Position numbers and translations under genes: made by a program. A model generated the notes under the pieces. The model saw only the letters and a program-made list of their open reading frames with translations. It had not been told where the DNA came from and did not search any database. From contig NZ_PENI01000009.1 of assembly GCF_003688995.1 (NCBI RefSeq), positions 1 through 64,000 on the forward strand: DNA of 64,000 bases, written 5' to 3'. This DNA is from Streptomyces shenzhenensis (GTDB taxonomy: Bacteria > Actinomycetota > Actinomycetes > Streptomycetales > Streptomycetaceae). This document shows positions 1-8,186 of the stretch, one piece after another. Positions within the stretch are counted from its first letter, which is position 1. The number at the start of each line of letters is the position of its first letter.

Positions 1-2
1 GT

Positions 3-590
3 GACAACGACCAGGTCGACTCCAGTGGTGAGACGTCGGGCAACCCGTTCCCGGCCGTCGAGGTCACCCCGAAGGGCGCCGGCCAGAACGACCACGGTGC
101 CGACTTCGGGTTCACCAACCCGCAGGCCGACCTGTCCGTGATCAAGATCGGTCCGGCCAAGGTCGGTCCGGGCGAGGACATCGAGTACCAGATCATCGTC
201 ACCAACAACGGGCCGAACACCGCCACCCGCTGGACGATCACCGACCCGCTGCCCGACGGGGTCACCAACGCCCGTACCTCCAACGCCGACTGCGGTATCG
301 CCGCCGGCACCCTGACCTGCAGCGGTGGTCCGCTGGCCGTCGGTGAGAGCCACACCATCACCGTCCGCGCCAACGCGCCGATCCCCCAGCAGACCGTCGT
401 CCTCGACAACTGCGTCAAGGTCACGGGTACGGAGCCCGACCCCAACATGGACAACAACAACTCCTGCGTCCAGACCGAGGTCCCTGGGATCCCGGTCATG
501 AACCCGGCCATCGGTGGCGCGGCCGCCGCGGCCGCCCTCGGCGGCTTCCTCCTGATCCGCCGCCGCCGCAACGCCGGAGCCGCCGTGTAA
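3..590 (+). CDS. DUF11-domain surface protein, C-terminal part (5' end outside window)
   Basis: Only the last 195 residues are present and the frame is open to the left edge. The visible part starts in the tail of an SdrD/Cna-B-like domain (VEVTPKGAGQNDHGADFGF). It continues into a DUF11 beta-sandwich repeat (ADLSVIKIGPAKVGPGEDIE, then an NNGPNTA/DPLPDGV pattern) of about 110 residues. The C-terminus is a short hydrophobic helix rich in Ala and Gly, followed by four arginines (IRRRRNAGAAV). That suits a membrane anchor with a cytoplasmic stop-transfer tail. No LPxTG sorting motif is visible. The family is typically a large secreted or surface structural protein; adhesion or envelope function is inference. 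A strong terminator follows at 623. Confidence 0.85.
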   Translation, partial: DNDQVDSSGETSGNPFPAVEVTPKGAGQNDHGADFGFTNPQADLSVIKIGPAKVGPGEDIEYQIIVTNNGPNTATRWTITDPLPDGVTNARTSNADCGIAAGTLTCSGGPLAVGESHTITVRANAPIPQQTVVLDNCVKVTGTEPDPNMDNNNSCVQTEVPGIPVMNPAIGGAAAAAALGGFLLIRRRRNAGAAV

Positions 591-622
591 CAAGCCACCA
601 ACCCTCTCTCCACTGGAACCGA

Positions 623-662
623 GCGGTCCCTCCTCTGCCGACATGCGCAGGGGAGGGACCGC
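623..662 (+). terminator. Rho-independent-like hairpin after the DUF11 gene
   Basis: A 16-bp stem (GCGGTCCCTCCTCTGC pairing with its complement through one G-U) with an 8-nt loop lies 33 bp after the stop codon. There is no long T tract, as is usual in streptomycetes. Confidence 0.8.
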
Positions 663-924
663 CCGTTTCCGATGACGGCCGCGCCCCCCGTGGGCCGTTG
701 TGCCGGAGCGGAGGCCGGGCGTCCAGGTAACGAATGCGGCCGGTGGTCGACAATCAGATGCGGCGTCCGCGCGGTGCGCGCGCCCCATCGCCCCGCGTGC
801 TCATGGCCCTTGACGGAATCCCCACCTGCGGTTTCCCCGTGGTCCTGTCGGCCCGGTCGTCCAGGCCGCCGAAGAAGCCGAAATCGGCCAGATGTTAACA
901 AGATAAGTTACCCGTGAGTCTCGA
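663..924. other. Intergenic stretch with no recognised gene
   Basis: No open frame here has convincing codon bias or family similarity. The right end (about 890-924) is AT-richer than its surroundings and leads into the promoter at 925. Confidence 0.6.
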
Positions 925-953
925 TTGACCCGGCAACTGGCGCTTCCTAGTGT
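925..953 (+). promoter_or_regulatory. Sigma70-like promoter of the catabolic island
   Basis: TTGACC at 925-930 and TAGTGT at 948-953 are separated by 17 bp. They lie about 75 bp upstream of the GTG start at 1027. Their presence argues against a longer coding start from the TTG at 925. Confidence 0.6.
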
Positions 954-954
954 T

Positions 955-970
955 CCGTTCAATCGAACGG
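955..970. promoter_or_regulatory. Perfect palindrome CCGTTC-N4-GAACGG at the predicted transcription start
   Basis: CCGTTCAATCGAACGG begins one base after the -10 hexamer, so a bound protein would block initiation. The only regulator gene inside the island is the IclR-family gene at 11741, which makes it the likely ligand by inference. Confidence 0.55.
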
Positions 971-1026
971 CGTACCTGCCACTGGAACAGCGGCGGGTGC
1001 GGGTTTTCGGAGAGGAGGGGAGCAAG

Positions 1027-3081
1027 GTGACATCATCGGACGTCGAGATCCTGCTGTCGCCGTTCAACCTCGACCGGGTCCGCTTGCGCAACCGGGTCTT
1101 CGTGCCCGGCCATACGACCAATTTCGGCCATGACAACCGCCCCACCGCACGCCACGCCGCTTATCATGCCGAGCGCGCCCGCGGCGGAGTCGGCCTGATC
1201 ATCACCGAGGGCATCCGGGTCCACCCGACCAGCGCGGGCCGGCACATCAGCCTCGGCAGCTTCGACGACTCCTCGGTCCCCGCCTACGCCGCCATCGCCG
1301 ACGCGGTGCGGCTCCACGGAACCCACCTGTTCGCCCAGTTGCTCCACACCGGCCGGCAGGCCAACGGGGACGCCACCCGCACCGCGGCCTGGTCGCCGGG
1401 CACCACCCCCTGGGCCGCCGGGGTGCACATCCCGCACGCCATGGGCCGTAAGGACATCTCCGCGGTGGTCCACGCCTTCGGCGCCGCCGCCCGGCGGATG
1501 CAGCAGGCCGGCTACGACGGCGTGGAGATCCACCTCGGCCACGGCCACCTGATGGAGCAGTTCCTGTCGCCCTTCACCAATACCCGCACCGATGCCTACG
1601 GCGGCAGCCTGGAAGGACGGCTCCGGTTCACCCGCGAGGTGCTGGCCGAGGTGCTGGCGCGGGCACCGGGCCTGCCGATGGGCATCCGCATCAGCGCCGA
1701 CGAGTTCCTGCCGGGCGGGCTCACCCCGACGGACATGGTGGAGATCGTCGGCCTGCTGCGGCGCGACTTCCCCCTGCTGTATGTGCACGCCAGCCACGCC
1801 GCCTACCACGGCAGTTACTCCCTGGGCACCCAGATGGCGGACATGAGCTTCGCCCACGCGCAGTTCCGCCACCACGCGGCCCTGTTCAAAAGGGAGTTCC
1901 CGGATCTGCCGGTGCTGGCCGTCTGCCGGCTGGACAGCCTCCCGGAAGCGGCCGAGGTGCTCGCCGCCGGGGAGGCGGACCTCGTCGGGCTGGCCCGGCC
2001 GCACATCGCCGACCCGCACCTGGTGCGCCGCGCCGAGGAGGGCCGTCCGCACGACGTACGCTCCTGCGTCGCCTGCAACCAGGGCTGCGTCGGACGGCTG
2101 GAGGCGAACCTGCCGATCGCCTGCGTGGTCAACCCGGAGGTCGGCGCCGAACGGGAGTGGGCCCGCGTCAGGGCCGTGCCGCACCCCGGCGACGGCTCCG
2201 ACGCCCCCGCCACCACCCGGCGCGTGCTGGTCGTCGGCGGCGGACCCGCCGGGATGGAGGCCGCCCTGGCCGCGTACCGGGCCGGCTACGAGGTCACCCT
2301 CGCCGAGGCCGGCCGGGCACTGGGTGGGACGATCTCCGTCGCGGCCACCGTGCCCGGCAGGGAACGGCTCGGCCTGCTGGTCACCGACCTGGCCCGCGAA
2401 CTCGCCGACTGCGCCGTGGCCGTACGGCTGGGCGACCGGGTCACGGCGGCCGAACTCCTGCCCGGCGGGCGGCTCGACGGCTTCGACGACGTGATCGTGG
2501 CGACCGGCGCACGCCGGGCGAAGCGCCGACTGCCCGGCGGACCACCCGTGTTCGACGTGCTGGAGGCGGTCGCCGCGCTCGGTGACGACGGCTCCCCGCT
2601 GCGCGGCACCGTGCTCGTCCGCGACGAGCAGGGCACTTGGGCCGCGGCCTCCCTCGCCGAGGCGCTCGCCCGCGCCGGCGCGCGGGTGCACATCCTGTCA
2701 CCCACCGCTTCGTTCGCCTCGAAGATCACCACCTACTCCAAGCTGGCGCTCACCAGCCGGCTCGGGGAGCTGGGGATCAGGCCGCACCTCATGCGGGACG
2801 TGGCCGCCGCCCGGGGGCACACCGTCGTCCTGCGCGACACCCTCGGCGGCCACACCGAAGAACTCACCGGCGTCACGGGCATCGTGGACGTGGGACTGCC
2901 GGTGGCCGACGACGGACTGTACCGGGCGCTGGACGCCCGGGACGACGCCCCCCGCGTCCATGTCGTCGGCGACGCCAACGCCCCGCGCACCGCGCTGGAG
3001 GCCGTGTACGAAGGCCGGCTCGCCGGAACCTTCCTGACCGACGCCGTCAGCGGCGCCGGACTCCTCGCCCAGCTCCGTTGA
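1027..3081 (+). CDS. Old-yellow-enzyme/2,4-dienoyl-CoA reductase-type flavoprotein (FMN, 4Fe-4S, FAD)
   Basis: 684 residues from the GTG at 1027, which has a purine-rich ribosome site (GGAGAGGAGGGG). Residues 1-340 form an OYE TIM barrel (ILLSPFNLDRVRLRNRV near the start; HGHLMEQFLSP and TDAYGGSLEGR motifs). A CxxCxxxC...C cluster at about 347-367 (CVACNQGC, then a Cys in LPIACVVNP) would bind 4Fe-4S. A Rossmann FAD motif (VVGGGPAGMEAALAA) lies near residue 401. This is the architecture of 2,4-dienoyl-CoA reductase, trimethylamine dehydrogenase and bacterial BaiCD/BaiH. It probably reduces an activated double bond or oxidatively demethylates an amine; the substrate is unknown. First gene after the island promoter. 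Confidence 0.9.
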   Translation: MTSSDVEILLSPFNLDRVRLRNRVFVPGHTTNFGHDNRPTARHAAYHAERARGGVGLIITEGIRVHPTSAGRHISLGSFDDSSVPAYAAIADAVRLHGTHLFAQLLHTGRQANGDATRTAAWSPGTTPWAAGVHIPHAMGRKDISAVVHAFGAAARRMQQAGYDGVEIHLGHGHLMEQFLSPFTNTRTDAYGGSLEGRLRFTREVLAEVLARAPGLPMGIRISADEFLPGGLTPTDMVEIVGLLRRDFPLLYVHASHAAYHGSYSLGTQMADMSFAHAQFRHHAALFKREFPDLPVLAVCRLDSLPEAAEVLAAGEADLVGLARPHIADPHLVRRAEEGRPHDVRSCVACNQGCVGRLEANLPIACVVNPEVGAEREWARVRAVPHPGDGSDAPATTRRVLVVGGGPAGMEAALAAYRAGYEVTLAEAGRALGGTISVAATVPGRERLGLLVTDLARELADCAVAVRLGDRVTAAELLPGGRLDGFDDVIVATGARRAKRRLPGGPPVFDVLEAVAALGDDGSPLRGTVLVRDEQGTWAAASLAEALARAGARVHILSPTASFASKITTYSKLALTSRLGELGIRPHLMRDVAAARGHTVVLRDTLGGHTEELTGVTGIVDVGLPVADDGLYRALDARDDAPRVHVVGDANAPRTALEAVYEGRLAGTFLTDAVSGAGLLAQLR

Positions 3082-3464
3082 CGACCGCCCCCGGTCGCCC
3101 CGACCTCAGGCCCCAACACCGCCACGCCGCACGCAACGCCCCGCCGCTCGACCGGCTCACCGGTCCGTCGAACGGCCGGCGGATCCACAGGCCCACCCCG
3201 GTGACGGGCAATCCCCGTCGCACGCCGGTCTCCTGACGCTCCCTCATGTCCCTTGGCATTGCCTGACGTTCACTCGGTCGCACCGGACCGCTCCCGCCGC
3301 CCGGCCCGCTCCGCACGCCGCGCGGGCACCGGTCCGGGGCATTGCGCCTGGCGCCCCCGTCGCATCCGCACCTGCCGGCACGGCCCCGGACGGCCGCCGC
3401 GTCCTCCTCGGGCCGTTCCCGGCTCCGCACGCCCCGGCCGACCCGTCCGAACAAGGAGAGAAAC
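3082..3464. other. 383-bp gap in the catabolic island
   Basis: No convincing gene. Directly after the upstream stop is a short hairpin (CGACCG-CCCC-CGGTCG, 3082-3097), which could weaken read-through. A GAACGG half-site resembling the operator at 955 lies near 3170. The gap is long for such a compact locus, so a second promoter for the methyltransferase gene is plausible, but I cannot place hexamers with confidence. Confidence 0.4.
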
Positions 3465-4541
3465 ATGATCGACATCGAGGATCAGCTCACCCTCGACGAA
3501 CGCTCGTCGGTGGACTTCATCCTGGCGCTGCGCAAGCGCTGGTCCGACACCGTCTACCCGGCCCTCGCCGAGGAGTACGCGGCCACCGGCCCGCTGGCCG
3601 GCACCGTGGACGGTGCCACCGACCGGATGCGGGAGCTGAGCCTGTACCCCTGGTACAGCCACCTGGAACGGGTGCAGCAGAAGATGCTGTGGAAGACGGT
3701 CGGCGAGGCCGTCGTCAACCGCGGCGACAGCCTGCGCGAGCAACTGGACGAGGTCCCGGGCGCCCCCAAGGGGCGGCTGGTGCTCGACCCCGGCCTGGAA
3801 CTGCCCGGCTGGTACACGGACTACGACATCCACATCCAGCCCGGCAGCTTCTACTCCGACGACCTGAGCGGCTACGTCTACGAACTGGGCGCCCGGATCG
3901 TGATGCTCCGCGACAACGACGGCTACAAGTTCCACCGGCTGTTCACCGAGACCGCACTGCCCGAGACGCCCGGCGCCACCCGGATCGTCGACATCGGCTG
4001 CGGCTTCGGCAAGAGCACCCGCCCCCTGGTGGGCAGATACCCCGGGGCCGAGGTCATCGGCATCGACCTGGCCGCCCCCGGCCTGCGCCTGGCACACGCC
4101 GAGGCCGAGGCCGAGGGTGCCGCCATCACCTACCTCCAGGCGGACGGCCGCGCCACCGGCCTGGAGGACGGTTCCTGCGACGTGGTCACCGGCACCATGG
4201 TGCTGCACGAGATGCCCACCGAGGCCGTCCGCGAGATCGTCGCCGAGGCGGCCCGGCTGCTGAAGCCGGGCGGCACCATGAGCTTCCTGGAATTCCAGAC
4301 CACCGGCGACCCGTTCCGCGACGCCACCATCTACGAACACGCCGAGCGGAACAACGAGCCTTTCTTCCGCCACCTGTTCGCCACCGACCTGACCGGTGTC
4401 TGTGCCGAGGCGGGCCTGAGCGACGCCCACTGGACGCCGTTCGACGAGCGCCGCGAGGGCAAGCGCCCCGACGGCTGGGGGGACCGCCGCGAGTGGCACT
4501 TCCCCTGGGCCGTCCTGACCGCCGCCAAGCCGGAGAAGTGA
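3465..4541 (+). CDS. Class I SAM-dependent methyltransferase
   Basis: 358 residues. The ATG at 3465 is preceded by AAGGAGAG, so upstream in-frame extensions are rejected. The N-terminal ~160 residues are helical and family-specific (WYSHLERVQQKML, DYDIHIQPGSFY). The Rossmann methyltransferase domain starts at about residue 173 with motif I VDIGCGFGKS, an acidic residue in VIGIDLAAPG, and motif LLKPGGTMSFLEF. It transfers a methyl group to an unidentified small molecule. It is followed 7 bp later by a small gene and belongs to the same run as the importer and hydrolases. Whether it makes or detoxifies a catabolic intermediate cannot be told from sequence. Confidence 0.85.
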   Translation: MIDIEDQLTLDERSSVDFILALRKRWSDTVYPALAEEYAATGPLAGTVDGATDRMRELSLYPWYSHLERVQQKMLWKTVGEAVVNRGDSLREQLDEVPGAPKGRLVLDPGLELPGWYTDYDIHIQPGSFYSDDLSGYVYELGARIVMLRDNDGYKFHRLFTETALPETPGATRIVDIGCGFGKSTRPLVGRYPGAEVIGIDLAAPGLRLAHAEAEAEGAAITYLQADGRATGLEDGSCDVVTGTMVLHEMPTEAVREIVAEAARLLKPGGTMSFLEFQTTGDPFRDATIYEHAERNNEPFFRHLFATDLTGVCAEAGLSDAHWTPFDERREGKRPDGWGDRREWHFPWAVLTAAKPEK

Positions 4542-4548
4542 GGCCAGC

Positions 4549-4860
4549 GTGACCGAGGAATTCGACTACTTCCACGACCGCAACACCGGCAAGCTGTTCG
4601 ACCTGCTGCTCCAGGTCAGCACCGAACTGCACGTCACCAACCAGCGCCTGCACGCCATGGAGGCCCTGCTGGTCCGGCACCGGGTGCTGGCCGGTGGCGA
4701 ACTGGACGCCCTGGAACCCACCGAGGACGAGCAGCGCGCGCTGGACAACCGGCGCGAAGCACTGATCGCCCGGCTGATGCGGATCATCACCGAGTCCGGG
4801 CCGGCCGAGCGTCCGCTGCGTGACCAGTGGGAAGCGACCCTGGACAAGCGGGCAGGCTGA
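4549..4860 (+). CDS. Small helical protein of unknown function
   Basis: 103 residues from a GTG start, 7 bp after the methyltransferase stop. Its own stop overlaps the next start (ATGA). The sequence is almost entirely predicted helix with heptad-like leucines (LFDLLLQVSTELHVTNQRL, ALIARLMRIITE). It has no signal peptide and no metal motif. I do not recognise the family. Its fixed position between the methyltransferase and the NTF2-like gene suggests a small subunit or accessory partner of one of them, which is inference. Confidence 0.75.
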   Translation: MTEEFDYFHDRNTGKLFDLLLQVSTELHVTNQRLHAMEALLVRHRVLAGGELDALEPTEDEQRALDNRREALIARLMRIITESGPAERPLRDQWEATLDKRAG

Positions 4861-5261
4861 TGACCGCCGTGCCGCTCACCCCCGCCGCAACGGTCGACAG
4901 GTACCTCCAGCTCTGCGAGGACCGCGACCTGGACACGGCCGGTGCGCTGCTCGCCCCCGGAGCCCTGATGGTCTTCCCCGGGGGCCACCGCTACGGCTCC
5001 CTCCCGCAGATGGCCACCGCCCAGCACGGCCGGTACCAGTGGGTGCGCAAGCACCGCGACCGGTACTTCGAGGGCCGGACCGAGGACGGTCTGGTGACCG
5101 TCACCTCGCTCGGCACGCTCTACGGCGAGGACGGGGCCGGAGAACCCTTCGAAGGCATCCGTTACGCCGACGTCTTCGTGCTGCGCGACGGGCTCATCGC
5201 CGAACAGCACGTCTACAACGATCTCGCCGGGAACGGGACCGGCGCCCCGGTCAGCGACTGA
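4860..5261 (+). CDS. NTF2-like/SnoaL-family protein
   Basis: 133 residues from the ATG at 4860, translationally coupled to the preceding gene by ATGA. The pattern fits the NTF2 fold: N-terminal helices (VDRYLQLCEDRDLDTAGALL), then an alternating beta sheet (GHRYGSLPQMATAQHGRYQW, RYADVFVLRDGLIAEQHVYN). Members are small dehydratases, isomerases, polyketide cyclases or accessory proteins in a cone-shaped pocket. His and Asp/Glu residues are available in the pocket, but no diagnostic catalytic pair can be assigned. In this context it could act on the product of the OYE-type enzyme. Confidence 0.75.
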   Translation: MTAVPLTPAATVDRYLQLCEDRDLDTAGALLAPGALMVFPGGHRYGSLPQMATAQHGRYQWVRKHRDRYFEGRTEDGLVTVTSLGTLYGEDGAGEPFEGIRYADVFVLRDGLIAEQHVYNDLAGNGTGAPVSD

Positions 5262-5295
5262 CAGGCCCACTCCACGAACAGCAGAGGTACCGCAC

Positions 5296-6411
5296 ATGAA
5301 GCACGCCCTGAGACTCGGCGCCGGCGCCGTGGTCCTCTCCGCCATGACCGCTCTCACCGCCTGCGGCGGCGCCGACTCCGCACAGTCCGCCTCGGGGAAG
5401 GGGACCGCGACCCTCGACATGGCCATCGCCTCCGCCGTCATCGGCCCGAAGGAGGAGGTCGCCACCTATTCGGTCGCCAAGGAAGAGGGTTTCCTCACCG
5501 AGGAGAACCTCGACGTCAAGACCATCAACACCGACGGCTCGGTCGCCGCGGTCCAGGCGGTCGCCTCCGGCAGCGCCGACATCACCCCCGCCGACGCGAG
5601 CGCCATCCTGGCCGCGCGCGAGAAGGGCGTCCCGGTCGTGGCCGTCGGCGGCCTGGTGCAGAACTGGCCCTGGCGGATCGCCACCCGTCCGGGCAGCGAC
5701 GTCAAGAGCGCGGCGGACCTCAAGGGCAAGAAGATCGGCGTCATCAGCCTGGCCTCCGGTTCGGCCCCGTACGCCCGTGCCTTCGCCGAGGACGCCGGCC
5801 TGGACCCGCAAAGGGACGTGGACCTGGTGCCCGTCGGGGTCGGCAGCCAGGCGCTGTCCGCGCTGGAGGGCGGCAAGGTGGACGCGCTGGCGCTGTACAC
5901 CCAGGCGTACACCACCCTGGAACTGAGCGGCAAGAAGTTCACCTACCTGGAGAACGGCGAGCGTTTCGACGGCATCCGCTCCCTGACCTACGTAGTGCGC
6001 ACGGACACCCTGCGGAAGAAGCGGGACGAGATCATCCGCTTCCTGCGGGCCTCCTACAAGGGGCTGCTGTTCTCCGCCGTCAACCCCGAGGCCGCCATGC
6101 GGGACGGCTACACCGTCTTCCCGGCGATCCTCTCCGGCAAGCAGGCCGACGACCGGATCAAGGACGACACCGCGATCCTCGAAGCCTGGGTCAGGACGGC
6201 CGTCCCCGCCGAGGGCGAACCGGAGTCCTACACGGACTGGGGTGCCGTCAGCGAGGCGGCGTGGAACAGGACCGCCGCCTACATGAAGTCCTCCGGGACC
6301 ATCGCCAAGGCCCCGGATCTCAAGGAGATGTGGGACGACAGCCTGCTCAAGGACGTCAACGACTTCGACGCGGCAGCCGTGATCAGCAAGGCGAAGAGCG
6401 CCGCCGAGTAG
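5296..6411 (+). CDS. ABC transporter substrate-binding lipoprotein, NMT1/SsuA family
   Basis: 371 residues. The lipoprotein signal has lipobox LTAC with Cys23 (ALTACGGADS). The mature part is the two-lobe NMT1/THI5-type fold (EEGFLTEENLDVKTI, GSVAAVQAVASGSADITPAD, DLKGKKIGVISLASGSAP). Relatives bind alkanesulfonates, taurine, thiamine-pyrimidine precursors or aromatic acids. It is first of three importer genes, followed 39 bp later by the ATPase and then the permease. The ligand is presumably the substrate of the surrounding enzymes. Confidence 0.9.
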   Translation: MKHALRLGAGAVVLSAMTALTACGGADSAQSASGKGTATLDMAIASAVIGPKEEVATYSVAKEEGFLTEENLDVKTINTDGSVAAVQAVASGSADITPADASAILAAREKGVPVVAVGGLVQNWPWRIATRPGSDVKSAADLKGKKIGVISLASGSAPYARAFAEDAGLDPQRDVDLVPVGVGSQALSALEGGKVDALALYTQAYTTLELSGKKFTYLENGERFDGIRSLTYVVRTDTLRKKRDEIIRFLRASYKGLLFSAVNPEAAMRDGYTVFPAILSGKQADDRIKDDTAILEAWVRTAVPAEGEPESYTDWGAVSEAAWNRTAAYMKSSGTIAKAPDLKEMWDDSLLKDVNDFDAAAVISKAKSAAE

Positions 6412-6450
6412 CGGCGGGGGCGCCAGGAGCAAGGAGACAAGGAGGCCACC

Positions 6451-7281
6451 GTGGTCATGAAGAGCCTCGGTCGTCGCCCGGGTGTGGCAGCCGCACCGGA
6501 CGTCGATGAGAACCACTGGATCGAGATCGACGGACTGCACAAGATCTACCGACCCCGCAAGTCCGAACCCACCCACGCGTTGTCCGACATCGAGCTGAAC
6601 GTCAGGCGGGGCGAGTTCATCTCGGTCGTCGGCCCCTCGGGCTGCGGCAAGACGACCCTGTTGAAGATCCTCGCCGGGCTGATCCCCAAGTCCGAGGGGA
6701 CGGTCCGGGTCGCCGGGCGTGATGTGCACGGACCGCTGCCCGAGGTCGGCATGGTCTTCCAGGCGGCCACCCTGCTGCCCTGGCGCACCATCCTGCAGAA
6801 CGTGATGGTGCCGGTCGAGGTCCAGCGTCTCGACCGGTCCGTCTACCGCGAGCGGGCCGCCGCGCTGCTGCACATGGTCGGGCTCGACGGGTTCGCCGAG
6901 AAGTACCCGGACGAGCTCAGCGGCGGCATGCAGCAGCGGGCGGGCATCTGCCGGGCCCTGGTCCACGACCCGGCGGTGCTGCTGATGGACGAGCCGTTCG
7001 GCGCGCTCGACGCCATGACCCGCGAGTACATGAACGTCGAACTCCTGCGTATCTGGCGGGAGAGCGGCAAGACCGTCGTCCTCGTCACCCACTCCATCCC
7101 CGAAGCGGTGTTCCTCTCCGACCGGGTGGTCGTCCTCACCCCCCGCCCGGGCCGGATCGCCGAGGTCATCGACATCGATCTCGAACGCCCGCGCGACCTC
7201 AGCGTCATGGCCTCGGACCGGGCCGGCGTCCATGTCGAGCGGATCCGCACGCACTTCAACGCCCACGGCGTGATCGACTGA
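6451..7281 (+). CDS. ABC transporter ATP-binding protein, SsuB/TauB-like
   Basis: 276 residues. The GTG at 6451 has AAGGAGG in front; an ATG two codons later is an alternative. Walker A GPSGCGKTT starts near residue 61. The signature is LSGGMQQRAGICRAL, and Walker B is LLMDEPFGALD. A switch His sits in LVTHSIPEA. It energises the importer with the lipoprotein upstream and the permease downstream, which overlaps by ATGA. Confidence 0.92.
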   Translation: MVMKSLGRRPGVAAAPDVDENHWIEIDGLHKIYRPRKSEPTHALSDIELNVRRGEFISVVGPSGCGKTTLLKILAGLIPKSEGTVRVAGRDVHGPLPEVGMVFQAATLLPWRTILQNVMVPVEVQRLDRSVYRERAAALLHMVGLDGFAEKYPDELSGGMQQRAGICRALVHDPAVLLMDEPFGALDAMTREYMNVELLRIWRESGKTVVLVTHSIPEAVFLSDRVVVLTPRPGRIAEVIDIDLERPRDLSVMASDRAGVHVERIRTHFNAHGVID

Positions 7282-8186
7282 TGAGGCCGCTGATGACGAC
7301 GACGAAGGAAACCCAGGACGACGACGCCGTCGGCGCCGGACGCGATGCCCCGCACGCCGGTACGCCCGCGGCCGGAGCCCTCAAGGCGCCCGCCGCCCGC
7401 CGCCGGCGAGACCTGCGGGACCACCCCGAATGGGTGCTGGTGCCCGGCGTCTTCGTGCTCGTGGTGCTGGCCTGGGAGTACCTGGTCCCGGCCCTCGGGG
7501 TGGACGAGTACGTGCTGCCGCGCCCCACCCGGATCGTGGACGCGCTGGGCACCCAGCTCACCGACGCCCTGTTCTGGACCCATATGAAGGTCACCCTGCT
7601 GGAGTCGGTGTACGGCTTCGCGGTGGGGGTCGCCGCCGCGCTGGTGCTGGGGACCGCGATATCCCAGATCAGGCTGGTGGAGAAGACCCTGATGCCGTAC
7701 ATCGTGGCCTTCCAGACCGTGCCCAAGGTGGCCCTGGCGCCCCTGTTCGTCGTCTGGTTCGGCTTCGGGATGACCAGCAAGGTGGTGATGGCCGCGGTCA
7801 TCTCCTTCTTCCCGATGCTGGTCAACGTGGTCGAGGGGCTGCGGTCGGCGGACGCCGACCGGGTGCAGATGCTGACCGTCTTCGGGGCGAGCAAGTTCGA
7901 CGTCTTCCGCCGGGTGCGGCTGCCCAGCGCGCTGCCGTTCATCTTCGCCGGCCTCGACATCGGCATCGTCTTCGCCATCCTGGGCGCGGTCGTCGGCGAG
8001 TTCATCGGAGCCAAGGAGGGCCTGGGGTACCTGCTGCTGCAGACCAACTACAACTTCGACATCGCCGGGATGTTCGCGGTGCTGGTGGTCCTGTCGGTCC
8101 TCGGCCTGATCGCCCACTTCATCATCCGGCAGGCCCGCAAACGGTTCGCGTTCTGGGCGGAGGACAACACGGTGATCGGCGCATGA
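7281..8186 (+). CDS. ABC transporter permease, SsuC-like
   Basis: 301 residues, with five to six membrane helices after a charged, Ala/Pro-rich N-terminal extension of about 45 residues. The cytoplasmic coupling loop matches the BPD-transporter permease EAA region (ADADRVQMLTVFGASKFDVF). The start overlaps the ATPase stop (ATGA); a second ATG 12 bp in is possible. It forms the membrane channel of the NMT1-type importer. The next gene also overlaps by ATGA, so enzymes and importer are translated from one message. Confidence 0.9.
   Translation: MRPLMTTTKETQDDDAVGAGRDAPHAGTPAAGALKAPAARRRRDLRDHPEWVLVPGVFVLVVLAWEYLVPALGVDEYVLPRPTRIVDALGTQLTDALFWTHMKVTLLESVYGFAVGVAAALVLGTAISQIRLVEKTLMPYIVAFQTVPKVALAPLFVVWFGFGMTSKVVMAAVISFFPMLVNVVEGLRSADADRVQMLTVFGASKFDVFRRVRLPSALPFIFAGLDIGIVFAILGAVVGEFIGAKEGLGYLLLQTNYNFDIAGMFAVLVVLSVLGLIAHFIIRQARKRFAFWAEDNTVIGA

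Noticed and set aside
925..1026. Earlier TTG start for the OYE-type gene
   Set aside because: It would overlap the promoter and palindrome, lacks a ribosome site, and adds residues not found in the family.
1033..2691. Long minus-strand open frame of 552 codons opposite the OYE-type gene
   Set aside because: It is a GC-rich antisense shadow with Gly/Val/Asp-rich composition, no family motifs and no ribosome site.
5251..7266. Minus-strand open frame of 671 codons opposite the binding-protein and ATPase genes
   Set aside because: It spans two unrelated genes on the other strand and has no recognisable domain; codon bias belongs to the plus strand.
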